DNA from: Albugo candida
Lineage: Eukaryota; Oomycota; Peronosporomycetes; Albuginales; Albuginaceae
DNA length: 64,000 nt
Direction of reading: 5' to 3'
Assembly: GCA_905220665.1 (NCBI GenBank)
Contig: CAJNAR010000147.1
Span: forward strand, 62,001 to 126,000
Shown here one piece after another: positions 11,882 to 22,848 of this stretch (the first letter of the stretch is position 1; the number at the start of each line of letters is the position of its first letter). The notes under the pieces were generated by a model, which saw only the letters and a list, made by a program, of their open reading frames with translations, did not search any database and had not been told where the DNA came from. The translations under genes and the position numbers were made by a program.

Positions 11882-13741
11882 ATGGTATCGCGATCCGTCA
11901 GACTTGTTTTGATAGCACTGACAACACAATTCCCGAGCTTTCATAGTAACGTCCCCGACCACATTTCTCTGGATACATTCGCGCATGCCTTGCCGTTCGA
12001 GGTCGAAAAAGTCAGCCGATTTTTGCAAAAGTTACAGAACTATATTGACATGATTGTGCACAAGCAAATTGACATCGGTATACACTTGAGAAGGCTGAAC
12101 CATCTTCGATCGCAGTACTTTATACTCGACTGTGAGTCAGAGATTACTCAACTCCGAGAAACAGTATTTCTAAACAACTTACCCAGACTTGAAATAGCGT
12201 GTGGCGGTCTTACAAGTAGTCTCACGCAGCCTTGGACGACAAGTAAAAGCAAGATCGCGGAAGAAATGAGATTGAATTGGCAGTCGCTCAAAGTCATTTC
12301 CGAAGAAGTGACGAGACTTTCTTCCAACATCAATAGAGAATTAAATTCGGAACTGTTAAATGCTGGCCTTGACGATCAAATCAAGTTTTTCGAAAACAAA
12401 ATAGAGAAAATGTATCCTAGGCCAGCTACCGCCATAAGTCAAAGCACGAACGAAATGGTTCTTTCTTGTTGGAGATTACTCAATGAAGCCACATTGAAGC
12501 GTAGAGTCTTCCGAACTCAATATCGATTAGTAAAGAATGCCGTGTTGGAACGGAATTGGTTGCAAACCGCGGCTGGTCATTTGCTTCCCAAGCACTTGAG
12601 AGACTCATTTTCTACCGACATTGAGAATATTGGACTTTATGGTAGACAACGTGACTACAAAAAAAATCAGCTCAATTATTGGCACCCTAGAGAGGCTATG
12701 GATAGTTATCCTATTACCGAGGAACAAACAAATCCCGAAATACATTTGACTTGTGAATTTGCAACAGAGAGTCAAATCATAAAACCCGTTCCAGGTATGA
12801 CTGTGATTTCGACCGAGAACTTCCTAGCAATGTGCATCATGGAAGCATTCAATAGGGAGAGTTTGCTGCTGTTTCCAAAGATCATCTCATACATAAGAAA
12901 TGAAGCCTCGTTCAACACTCTTGAAAAAGTTGAGAAACTTCAAGAAAGCTATGCAAGCACCACAGGTGAACAGTCTAGTATGGAATCATACGATGCCAGC
13001 CAAGTTATCAGTCACATTCATAACCTAATAGCAGTTTGGCTGGGCGAATTGAGATCTGCTAGCGTTGAGTTACGCTTAGTACAGGAGCGGTATAATGAGC
13101 TTGTGAACTCGTTGACAGCAACTCAAATGCGGATTTCTCGAGCAGTGCATGATCTGGATAAAGTATACCATCAAGTCATCGAAGACCATAGTTCCACATT
13201 GGAAGAATGTCATGGGAATTTACACCATTCCCAACTCACAGGTATCTTTCAAAAGTTGACACATATAACTGACGACAAGCGATACTCGTCCATAATGGCA
13301 GAGAAAAGACACGAGGTCGTATGCTCGGAGAGAAAAGTGAAGCAGCTGAAAGCAAGCATGCAAGAGACACAACTCCACGCGGGCGATCTATTCGTCAATG
13401 TCATAAATTTGGAGAAGCACATTATCGCTTTCGTCCAAACGTTTACCCACTCAAAACGGGTATTTCGACAGGATTCCGGCGTCACATCGATGGTATCTCT
13501 TATTCAAGAATATTTGATTCGGTTTGAAATCCCCCGAATCAAAGCGGAGGCTTTTGAAATGCATGGACGGATTGCGCTAGCACAGTACCACGCAACCAAA
13601 TTCTCCACATGTGTGATGGACACTAGTCTCTTAACTTTTTTGCTCGTCGATGATAAGCAGGTACAATGTGTCGAGCATGAACGGAGCGGTAGTCATGACG
13701 CGGGAGAATCTATCCCGATGCTAGCAGCATTCTTGCTTTAA
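11882..13741 (+). CDS. Large coiled-coil protein of unknown function
   Basis: An uninterrupted frame of about 619 residues from the ATG of MVSRSVRLV. It is predicted to be mostly helical, with heptad-like stretches such as EVEKVSRFLQKLQNYIDMI, IAEEMRLNWQSLKVISEEV, ELVNSLTATQMRISRAVHDL and ERKVKQLKASMQETQLHAG. No enzyme motif is visible. Length and coiled-coil content recall augmin/HAUS subunits or other microtubule or tethering proteins, but I could not match any of these, so no function is assigned. Additional 5' exons may exist, because the frame is open for 13 codons before this ATG and the upstream region has further open frames. The neighbour downstream is a PX protein on the same strand, 640 bases away. 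Confidence 0.6.
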   Translation: MVSRSVRLVLIALTTQFPSFHSNVPDHISLDTFAHALPFEVEKVSRFLQKLQNYIDMIVHKQIDIGIHLRRLNHLRSQYFILDCESEITQLRETVFLNNLPRLEIACGGLTSSLTQPWTTSKSKIAEEMRLNWQSLKVISEEVTRLSSNINRELNSELLNAGLDDQIKFFENKIEKMYPRPATAISQSTNEMVLSCWRLLNEATLKRRVFRTQYRLVKNAVLERNWLQTAAGHLLPKHLRDSFSTDIENIGLYGRQRDYKKNQLNYWHPREAMDSYPITEEQTNPEIHLTCEFATESQIIKPVPGMTVISTENFLAMCIMEAFNRESLLLFPKIISYIRNEASFNTLEKVEKLQESYASTTGEQSSMESYDASQVISHIHNLIAVWLGELRSASVELRLVQERYNELVNSLTATQMRISRAVHDLDKVYHQVIEDHSSTLEECHGNLHHSQLTGIFQKLTHITDDKRYSSIMAEKRHEVVCSERKVKQLKASMQETQLHAGDLFVNVINLEKHIIAFVQTFTHSKRVFRQDSGVTSMVSLIQEYLIRFEIPRIKAEAFEMHGRIALAQYHATKFSTCVMDTSLLTFLLVDDKQVQCVEHERSGSHDAGESIPMLAAFLL

Positions 13742-14380
13742 CTGTAATTCTACTTGCACCCATTACCCGCATAGCTTTCTACCTTAGAGACGCCCATTCA
13801 AACGTATGACAACTGTTCCTTTTATTGCATTTTTATCGCGTATGTGCGACACTCTCGAAAAGAAATTTGGTGTTCACACATAAATTAGAAAATGATATAT
13901 CTTTCTGTTTCATGTCTCAACACGACGGAACACGTGCGAATCGATCACAAGCACAACAATCGGTCCGGCTCATCGTAAAAATTCAATTCATTGTGACATA
14001 TTTTTGCACTGTAATTTGATTGCACATCGCTTGACTTGTCGGGCAATTAGCGTATTCAATGAAGCAAATAGAAGTAAGTTAGTCTCAATACAAGTGTGGC
14101 ACACTGTACAGGTGTAGCCATAAAAGTCATAATTGCACAAGATGAAAGATGGCGATAGGAGCGTCCGAGATCGCTGAGAAAGTCTGCTTCGATTGATAGT
14201 GATTTGCATGCGCGACCACTCACTGCGACAGTGCAATTACATCAATGCTGTGTAATGACATTAAGATTAGGGATTGCAATAAGGAAATAACTTGAATTTT
14301 CCTGTGTGGTGTATCTTCTTCGACTTGCTTCAAAAATAAATATCTTATTTTCGCATCACACTTAACCTCTCGTGAGCTTA
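13742..14380. other. Intergenic region
   Basis: 640 bases, AT-rich, between the coiled-coil gene and the PX gene. Short open frames exist on both strands (for example 13825-14019 plus, 13988-14236 minus) but lack domains and credible exon structure. No repeat or RNA gene was noticed. Confidence 0.5.
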
Positions 14381-15391
14381 ATGATGAAGAACGATGAGAA
14401 TTCCGTATCGTCAACATGTCTTTTGTTAAGGTCCGGTTACGACTTGCAGACATCAATTCCAATTGTTTTGACAAGCTCCCATTTGAAGCGTGTGCATACT
14501 AAGACTCAGTATCTGATCCAAGTTTCTTACATTTTTCATAATAAAGTTCAATGGACTGTGTACCGACGATTCAAGGAATTTCAGGAGTTATTTGTTACGC
14601 TTCGAAATGCATTGAATCAACGGGAAGTGTGTTGTTCTTGCTTGAGCGCGATGCAAGCATATTCCTTTGGTCAGGTTTTTTCCAAGCGAGCTCGTCTTCT
14701 ACGCTCATTCTCAATCGGTGCAAATAAACAGAGTGATAAGCGAAGAGTTCAGCTGCAAGAATTCTTATATTTTATCGTAACACAGGCAAAACGCTGTCAA
14801 CAAGATACAATGAGTAGTGGAAAGTGCGTAATTCGTCCATTGTTGAACCAGTTTTTGATGCTAAATACGATGTTATACACAGTTGCGAGCTCCATCGACT
14901 CGGCGGTATTGGATTCTCACCTCATTACGTCCACATCGCCGTCGAAAGATGGGAATCGCATGTTGACGTTATATGGAACAATGTGTGAAAGTGTGACGCA
15001 AGTATTGGACCCTTCAGAAGAGAGTGACTCGATCTGGTCGACAGAACAGAAGGAGGTGTCTCATCCTTTAAGAACAAGCTCGGTGCCGTTGCTATTAGCG
15101 TATCGAGCGGAAAGATCACCTCTGATACATCGTCGTGATTCATTTAGTTCAATTCAAACGAAGAAGTACCAGTCAGATCGCGTAGAGCAATTTGAAAAAC
15201 TCACAGAGCTCCCAAACAGGCTGAAGCCATTGACGAAAAAAACGAGTGGAGCAGCTTTTTGTTCTCGACGAAAAATGAATAAGACTTTTGATACCATATC
15301 TAATGAGCACTCATCATTCAAAGAAAATGCGGCTACCATACGCCTCTTTCAGTCGCATTCGCTGATAGAATTGCCAACGATTAATGAATAA
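14381..15391 (+). CDS. PX-domain protein
   Basis: Single-exon gene of about 336 residues. Residues about 15-165 form a phox-homology domain: TKTQYLIQVSYIFHNKVQW then YRRFKEFQELFVTLRN, which contains the conserved RRFKEF motif whose arginine contacts the 3-phosphate of PtdIns3P, followed by FSKRARLLRSFS and QLQEFLYFIV, the usual closing helix. The proline-rich loop between these is short and replaced by a Cys-containing segment (REVCCSCLSAMQ). The C-terminal half is serine-rich and polar with no recognisable domain. Such proteins attach to endosomal membranes; the partner here is unknown. The start is the first of two adjacent ATGs; an upstream GTG is ignored. Confidence 0.85.
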   Translation: MMKNDENSVSSTCLLLRSGYDLQTSIPIVLTSSHLKRVHTKTQYLIQVSYIFHNKVQWTVYRRFKEFQELFVTLRNALNQREVCCSCLSAMQAYSFGQVFSKRARLLRSFSIGANKQSDKRRVQLQEFLYFIVTQAKRCQQDTMSSGKCVIRPLLNQFLMLNTMLYTVASSIDSAVLDSHLITSTSPSKDGNRMLTLYGTMCESVTQVLDPSEESDSIWSTEQKEVSHPLRTSSVPLLLAYRAERSPLIHRRDSFSSIQTKKYQSDRVEQFEKLTELPNRLKPLTKKTSGAAFCSRRKMNKTFDTISNEHSSFKENAATIRLFQSHSLIELPTINE

Positions 15392-15445
15392 TACAATTCA
15401 AAAATTCGCCTTGAATCGATCAGACTACCCGTGCATGTAGAAGCA

Positions 15446-17729
15446 CTATCGCATTTCAATAACGCCGTTACCATGTTGTGAGGCACCACTTGAGTTCTTT
15501 TCTGAAGGCTGAGAAACTACTGGGTTCTGCTCTGCTTTCTCCTTTTCCTGTATCAATCAATATGCACAATCAAGCTCAGTACACGTTGAAGAAATGATGG
15601 ACCAACCGCAATATCGTCCATGATGATCATACACTCCAAAATGGCACGAGCGTGTAGTAAGGAATTGTCCCACAGATTGAACAGATGCAATAGAAACGGA
15701 TATCGCAGACCATTCTCCACCAGCCTGTATACAAATTAGTCCGAGACAAATTCAGTCTAAAGCATCTAGCACCTACCAAGTAGCATTTTCTTTGGCAAAC
15801 AAGCGACAAGCTGAAGCGACCATAAAATCCGCCAAAATACTACATATCAGATTCTCATCAAGTTGCGAGCTATACTCAGTCCGATCATCTGGACGATACC
15901 GATATTTCTTCAAATGGCGATTCCATCGTTTCATGAATTCTTTTTCTTCCAAAGAGACATCCTCAAATTCATCTAGCAACTACAAGAACGACATGTAAGA
16001 ACCAGACTTCAAAGCATGATGCGCCTCACCTTCTCGCTCTGCGTAATGATCCAAGACTCATCAATGTCTTCATCGCTATCGTAGTCTTTCTCATGATCCA
16101 GTACAACTGCACCAGTACGAGAATGAAAGTATTGTCGCTTTTGTAGTTGCTCGTGAAATTCACTTGTCTGTTCTTGTTTCTTGTAATCTTCCAGTTCTTC
16201 CAACATGTGAGATTGTTGCGGAAGGAGGCACTCTATCGACTGTTCTGTGGATCCAAATCGTTTATATCGATCCGGTGCAATATAGGTGTAATAGATTTCG
16301 AATGGATTAACTCTATCATCGCCGTCGGACTTTGTCTGCAGTTTTTCAGGCTGCTGGAAATGAAAATCCTGGCGCTTGACATGGATATGAGGCGTCAAAT
16401 CGTGCCCAATCTATGCAGATGATCCTAGTATGATAAAGATAGACCCGCCTTTCATAGTCTGCTTACTTCGAGAATGAATTGCAAGCGGTCATGGGAACAC
16501 GCTAGATGCGTCAGGAGTCCGCGTAAGCTTGCTGCGAACATGTTGCACCATGGACACACAAGATCAGTGCGGAATTCATTCTTCCGGCGTAGGTTTTTAT
16601 CAAACAGATAATGAAACCACACCTAATTTGTAATCAGCTCAACGACTTCAGCTTATTTCAAGGTGACGTACAGATTCATTCACTTTTTGTTCAACTGGTT
16701 TTTTCCGCGACTGTATCTCTGTAAATGTATCGTCGGCATTCCACAGCTTTTCTTTCTGACGCAGTAACTTCGACAGCTTTTTGATTTTATTCACTTTATC
16801 CACCGCCTCCCACAGTATTAGAAATTTGCATTTTACCACTAATGAATCTGATGTACATACGGAGGGTTAGAAAGAGGCCCCATGCTGATCATATGCGTAC
16901 TATTGGTAGACGTAGTCATCGACTTCAGATTTACTGCAACGTTGCTTCGTCGGGGATGGCGAGGATCCAGAACAACTCGACCAGCACATAAAACACGGTT
17001 CTGGTCTATATTGTACGAATCGATCTTATCTTCCTTTACCATGCTGGTCGTAGAAGGACGTGTAAAGACCAGCGTATTCGCTTTTTTGTCAGATATCGGA
17101 CAAAGTTCGATCAATTGAATAACCAGTACAAGTATCTGATTGCGAGCAGCCTTTCGTACGATTTTGGATGGTAGCGAAATACCGCAATTCACTGGCACTA
17201 AAATGAGAGATAGTAGCAACTCGTTATTTCAGAGTATTTGCCTCGTACCTGGAAACGTGCAAGTTGCCAGAATTTCTACACTTTCGATTGATTGATCATT
17301 CAGATTCGTTGAGTACATAACAAGTCTCAAGCCGACTTTTTTGAATTCTTTTCGGAGGAAATGCAGTGTGGAAGTGCTAATTTCTAGCTTCCACGATTGT
17401 AACGTTGCTCCTGGGTAGAGCAACTCATCTCCATATACATCTATGATTTTAGCGGTCTTTTGCTTCATGGCTTGTGCCCAACGGTATTGCAGCGTTCGTG
17501 ATAGAAACAGCGGTGACTGGATGTGTTTTACCTCAAGCCATTTATACAAAGCGGTCACACCGTGATACGCTGCAATGAATTCATTCTCTATTTTTTCTTC
17601 GACGCTGTTGTACTTCTTTTGCTCGTCATGTGCCGATGTCGCAAACTCATTAAGAGTCCGTTTCGACTCGAAAGCGCCTCGCTTGCGCTTCGAACTCATT
17701 ACGGTCAAATAGTGGTCACTATCCGTCAA
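15446..17729 (-). CDS. SUZ12: SUZ12-type Polycomb protein (PRC2 subunit, VEFS box)
   Basis: Core scaffold of Polycomb repressive complex 2, which methylates histone H3 lysine 27. The N-terminal exon starts MTDSDHYLTVMSSKRKRG and continues with DEQKKYNSVEEKIENEF and LQYRWAQAMKQKTAKIID. A central C2H2 zinc finger is present (VCPWCNMFAASLRGLLTHLA then CSHDRLQFILE), exactly as in SUZ12/EMF2 proteins. The C-terminal VEFS box is clear: QYFHSRTGAVV, EDIDESWIITQSEKVRRIM, DVSLEEKEFMKRWNRHLKK, and after an intron NGLRYPFLLHLFNLWDN followed by a leucine-rich end. The gene has about eight exons. The second ATG (MSSKRKRG, 17699) is an equally good start. It lies just 54 bases from the end of the PX gene. 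Confidence 0.87.
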
Positions 17730-17836
17730 ATTAGGACCAGTCTTTCAACAAGTTAAAGCAATTTCGAACACGGATCGATTGCTTGCTTTCTAGAAAGTGG
17801 CTGCATGACATCAGTATGACAAAGTAGAAACATTCT

Positions 17837-19703
17837 TTACTCAGGTTTACTCTTCCAAATGAAAGTTTGTCTTCTTCCCGCGAGTGCCTTCGTTATCTTG
17901 AAAGAATTGGAGTTCATCTTTAAAGGGTAAAAAGTAGCGTGAACACAATCACATTTCTGTTTAAAACACAATTGTGGAGAAATTCCGAATCCCCATAACC
18001 AAAGCTCTCCCTTGGAAGACAGTGCAAGAGAATGTCGATCTCCAGCATCAACAAATTCGATCCTTTCGCCTTTTAATTCGCGCACAACTTTAGGCTCGAA
18101 ACTATCCCAGGCATCGTAGTGCCCTATGACGAATTATAAGCAAACGCTGTATTTCTGATACAACAAGCTACCAAGCTGCCCATAAGCTCCGCATCCCCAA
18201 GACCAAACATTCGACATCTCTATAAAGTGGAGAGTTAAACGAGGGCATTGAGAAGTTCACGTACCTGAACGAGCGAGGCTATGTGCTCCTCCAGCACTGA
18301 TATTAATAATTTTCTACCGGGAAGAAACTTTCATTATTTCCGTCCCTCATATATCGAATTCCCTACTTTGTCGACGAATGTTTCGATAACTGTCGGGTGT
18401 AAGCGGTCCTTCTCATCCTCGTGTCCAAGACGACTACGATAGCCAATAGTATCATCAATGACCGTGCACCTCCATACTCACAGTCAACCTACCCGTTCTT
18501 ACCACATCCCCATGAATATACTTGAGAAATAGAGTTTGCTCCGGCTACGATCGCGAGAGAATGGAAGTCTCCAGCAGCGATCTCAATGACTCCAGTCAAT
18601 GCAGGAATACGCATTGGTGTGCATTGATCCTGCAATGTTCCTTTGCAGTGTTTGTGACGAAGATACCCAATACGTATCACTGCTTGACGTACCGATTCCG
18701 CATTGACCATGCAAATTAGCTCCAAAACCATACACCGTACCAGTATCAGTGAGCACAAGCACATGCTCAAATCCCGCGGTCATTTTACAAATCCGAATCG
18801 CGTCAGGAAAAATGACAGGCTGAGGAGTAGTCAATGACTTGGCTGCTCCATTTCCTAAGCCTAACACGCCACGATTGCCTCGACCCCAAGAGTATACTAC
18901 CGAGTAATATGTTGTAATGTGATAAGGCGGTCGTGAGTTACGCACATTCATAAACGGGATCCTCCGCTTTGTCTATCGCTGTAGTAGGCTGAGAAATGCC
19001 GCAACTTGTATTTCTGTGCCTCGACTTGGCCGAACTATCTGCCAAAACTGTTAAGTGAATAAAGAAACCGCATTGTTAAACCTTACCGACAAGTGCGAAG
19101 GATGCGAATGCTGAGGTGCAAATTGATGCGGATGGAGATGCCGAACTAATGTGCCGTACAGCCAACAAGTTTGCTTGATTCTCTGCCTTAGAGCATCCAG
19201 TAGATTCACATTTGATATCTCCACTCGAAAATACGTCGCCTGAAGCTGTACGACCATTTCTATTGCGTCATCGTTTGGCATGTTGAATGTCTTACTCACC
19301 GCTAAGCGTCAGAAGATGATGTCTCCCACAAGCGGCCTGCAGGCAAATATAAAAAGTGGAACTCCGCTCCACGCATTCATCATACAGTGGAGTATGTGCC
19401 GATGTCAAACTCGATGCATTTGTGGCAATAACTGTCTGCATTGGCGGTCACATGAAGACTTTCAGATGGTGCTGGTGCATGCTCATTCGCTATCTGTATG
19501 GAAATGAGCAATCAACCACAAAGTCTAAATTGATGTTTACAGACAGATTTGCATTGTAAGCCGCATTTCATTTTCGTGGAGGGCATTGGATTTCTTATTG
19601 TTTTCAAATTTGATTCAATTCGGAGTCGTTGTCGAACACTGTCATTCACGTTTTCGAGTCTTTGCATTGCATTGCCTCTGTTTGAACCTCTCGCTATGGT
19701 CAT
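17837..19703 (-). CDS. RCC1-repeat protein
   Basis: Several RCC1 (regulator of chromosome condensation) blades are readable across about eight exons: AACGRHHLLTLS, YSWGRGNRGVLGLGNGAAK, ICKMTAGFEHVLVLTDTGTV, YGFGANLHGQCGIG, IAAGDFHSLAIVAGAN, YSWGCGKNG and, last, VDAGDRHSLALSSKGELWLW. The repeats suggest a seven-bladed propeller. The N-terminal exon begins MTIARGSNRGNAMQRLENV and is basic and outside the propeller. One exon (about 19085-19260) reads best as ASGDVFSSGDIKCES, though phase at its 5' border could not be settled. Without the Ran-binding residues checked, a role as Ran exchange factor is only one option; many RCC1-like proteins act elsewhere. It is tail to tail with no near neighbour on its 3' side except SUZ12 upstream. 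Confidence 0.75.
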
Positions 19704-19811
19704 AAAGAACGGCGTCTTTGGGTAATGAAATGATTTCGCGGAATGGATTCGACAGAGATGCAGTCTATTTATATTTATATTTCAATGTGCTGCGAGTTTA
19801 TCAGTTGCATT

Positions 19812-21351
19812 ATGAAGCCTTCCATCAACGAATTGACAAAGACAATATGTTTCATTCGAATAAAAAAAAAACTGGAAGTCATGAAACTCACCTTTGACGA
19901 CGTATCGGCTTTGGAAGACGCCATTGGGGTTTACAAAGGTGTCTCAAGTGCCATGTCTTCTCATTAGAGCTAAAACATCCTCGCTGTAGTAAAGCTTCCG
20001 GTGGGCATTACATCTCCGCCACCGAATGAAAAGATCGCTTTCATCCATGAGCACCTCCACGCGTGCTACACACTACCTTTAACGTATGAGAAGTACCTTT
20101 TTATCCTTCAGACGTTTACAAAGAACGTCGGCTCTGAAAGAGCATTCCTATTCCTTCCCCGATGCCTTTTTGTCGCCGTACGTACCAATACAGTAATGAT
20201 TTGCTTCATTGCTTCATTAGTTGAGAGCTTTTGTGTGGTGATAGCTCGCACCCAACCGGAGCGGAGAGATTAATGGGTTTTCGGTGCTTTCAGCTGTTCA
20301 TCAGCAAAATCGATCACTCTATCTTTTGCAATGGCTTTATGAACTGACCTCCGACCGCATCGACTGGATTCCGACACAATTTTTGATTGATGGAATTCAG
20401 TGCAGAATACAGACTTCTCGAGGGACACATTTGAGCGTTCTTGAGGAGTTGGATGATGATTTCCATCCGTTTTATATACTTATCTCCACACGTATGCTTC
20501 TCCTTCGTTATGTATTAAAACTCGGGTCGCAATCAGAATGCGCTCAGCGGGAGTTGGGAATACTTATTGACGATCTGATCAAGTGTCAACTATTGCATGA
20601 GCTTATCATGATCACGGAAGTATCGCTTTCTCCATTTTACAGCTTGCAGGAGAATGCTTTCCATCCGCTTCGAATTCGCGGAATACATCGACAGTATTTG
20701 CAGCTTGACAAAGATAAGAATGGAATGCTTTCAGAGACCGAAATACTTTGTGGATACGGAAAATGCAAAGCCTTTCAGCCGGATCATGTGTATGATTTGA
20801 CGCCAGTGTTTGTCCATCAGTTATTCGAGGAGTCCAGGACGTTTCCACCTAACAACGAAATGGATTACAAGACATATATCGACTTTACGATTTACATGAT
20901 GGACGATACGTCATTGTCATCATTAAGGGTACACTCTGCTTTTTATTGAAAACGTTGCGTCTGAGCGGAAATGGTTCAGTTCTTTTGGACGGTCTTGGAC
21001 GTACACAAACAAGGCTTTCTATGCTTTGAAACTATTGATCTATTTCTCCGAGACATTGTCGAGAAGAGTATTTGTGAGGATCGCGATGAGCATGAAGAGG
21101 GTCAGGAGGGACACAAGGATCGTAACAAAAGTATACAACAGTTGCGTGTAAGTATCGAGGGATTGTGTTTCACCGTTCCATTACGATTAATTGAAGCATT
21201 TTAGATGCAGGTTTTTGACGCAGTGAATCCGGTGAAGAAAGATCGTATTACTTGGCAAGACCTAAAGAGATCCAAATTGGGACCCTTAGTCGTACGAGTA
21301 CTTGTGGATTATCGGTCGTATCGGTCGTTTATTGAACGCTCGAGCTTCTGA
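19812..21351 (+). CDS. PP2A regulatory subunit B'' (PPP2R3C/TON2-like), EF-hand
   Basis: Regulatory B''-type subunit that targets protein phosphatase 2A; plant TON2/FASS and animal PPP2R3C act on microtubules and centrosomes. The assembled exons give a helical N-terminus (ITSPPPNEKIAFIHEHLHAC), a middle part with LYLLQWLYELTSDRIDW, and a canonical EF-hand loop in YLQLDKDKNGMLSETEI at about 20698-20745, followed by the family signature NEMDYKTYIDFTIYM. A second EF-like unit follows (FFWTVLDVHKQGFLCFETID) and the last exon ends RITWQDLKRSKLG. The end of the protein is shorter than in PPP2R3C, which continues about 50 residues. The start could also be 19743 or 19881. Confidence 0.8.
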
Positions 21352-21608
21352 AGAAAACGAGCGTTGTAGCGTCCTCGCATCTCATTCCGTGTAGCTATCG
21401 GCTCTGCGCTCGGGTAGCGGTGCCATTGACATGGCTTTTTATTGTGAGCTTCGAGAGCCATTTCCATTTTGGGTTGCATCTTCTCGAGGAGATGGATCGT
21501 TAACCGTGAAATTCCGGGGTCAGACTCATATCTTACGAGAAGTAAAAGTTCGGCAGTGGTGTCGTCATATACAATTCGATATATTCACGTGAAGTATTGG
21601 CTTAAAAT

Positions 21609-21961
21609 ATGAGAACGTTTATGGTGACCCAATATCAATCGCTTTGAAGAGCTAAGCATCCATTGTTGTTTCGTCCTATCGTTTTATGCTCGTTGTCGTC
21701 TAAAGCGCTATTTGCATCAAGATTATACTTTGCTAGCGCCAAGCCGCAAGATACGGTCCATGCGGAACATATGGTTGAACTTTACATGAAGGCTTTTGAT
21801 GAAGGCTTGAAAGTTCATGAATCCGCAGTAAGAAGCTGTTGCTCGAATTGCCGAGGGTGTACTAAGCCTTTAAACCGCATCCTGACCCGATATCGAAGGA
21901 TCTCACGTCATCAGCCCACGCAGATGCCTTTATCAGCAAAATTGGCGTCGGCCAAAAGTGA
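21609..21961 (+). CDS. Small putative mitochondrial protein
   Basis: Unrecognised protein of about 82 residues. Three exons join in phase: MRTFM, a 35-nt intron, then HPLLFRPIVLCSLSSKALFA followed by SRLYFASAKPQDTVHAEHMV and ELYMKAFDEGLKVHESA, an intron of about 74 nt, and DLTSSAHADAFISKIGVGQK. The N-terminus is rich in Arg, Ser, Leu and Ala and lacks acidic residues, which fits a mitochondrial presequence. Cleavage near RLYFAS would leave an acidic-amphipathic mature protein. The short first exon and its donor are the weakest part. It may be a small respiratory-chain or assembly subunit, but nothing identifies it. Confidence 0.4.
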
Positions 21962-22306
21962 GATTTCCTTGTAGTTTGAGGAGTGGAGTCAATCTTCTTT
22001 ATTCTGAGTACTACATTGCATGCCTCGGGTCAGGCAGTTTGCCTCTGAACTCCATTTGAAAGTCTTGCGCCTGGTAGCGGTACAATCAACAGATTGAGTT
22101 CGTGTATATAACTAATTCGTCAAAAGTTTAGGAATAGAACCTTTACAGCATTGGGGACGCGAGACGGATCATACGTCTCCTTCTAAGTTCTACACTGATG
22201 ATATATCATCTCCCCGTAATGCGAATTCGGTATTGGAATCACAAAATACGAAACGAAAAGCACTGTTGTTTTGGTATCGTATCGTACAAAAGTGCCAACG
22301 ACATTC
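21962..22306. other. Intergenic region
   Basis: 345 bases between the small putative mitochondrial gene and the minus-strand unknown gene. Nothing recognised. Confidence 0.5.
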
Positions 22307-22785
22307 TTATAGACATGGTCGCAGTTCCTGCGCAATTTCACTAGCAAGCGTAGCGTTGAAGGGATGGTAATGACTTACAAAAAAGTCCCCGCAAGCGGTT
22401 CCCAGCAATAAGTGAGGCTTTGAGTGACGATTGAATCGATTTCTGATAGAAGACTCGACTCTATTCGAGAAAGGAAACGTTCACACGCGACGTAGCCATT
22501 AGTAAAGAGTGAGATCTCTTCATTCGTACACGCATGGTCGTTTTGAACAAGCCATTCTATCAGACAGATAATGAGACGGAATAGCGTGCTCCACATCACT
22601 CCAAGCTGATGACTATTCTTCAAGCTTGGCTTCATACAGCGCCACATTGACGCTGACGAGAACACTTTCATCTCAGTCACATTCTCACTGATGACCACAC
22701 CACCAAATCGAGTAGACACCTCTGCAGCTTCAATAGATAACATTAGGCGGTAACGCACAAATCTCTCACTGTATGTGCATCTCAT
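22307..22785 (-). CDS. Hypothetical protein, divergent from FAB1
   Basis: Not recognised. A minus-strand frame from the ATG of MRCTYSERFVRYRLM runs through VSTRFGGVVISENVTEMKVF, QLGVMWSTLFRLIICLIEWL and SRIESSLLSEIDSIVTQ, then a short GT..AG intron (about 22338-22376) joins to FEIAQELRPCL and a stop, giving about 147 residues. The protein is amphipathic with one hydrophobic stretch around LFRLIICLIEWL that could be a membrane or buried helix. It is head to head with the Fab1 gene with about 63 bases between start codons, so the two would share a promoter. An upstream frame reading into the Fab1 first exon was rejected. Confidence 0.45.
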
Positions 22786-22848
22786 TAAGGCTGTTCTTAA
22801 ACTCAGCGGTATACCTCGACCTAAAGACTGTGAGCATTCTCTCCAGGT

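Noticed and set aside
13825..14236. Small genes between the coiled-coil and PX genes
   Set aside because: Short frames on both strands without start context or domains.
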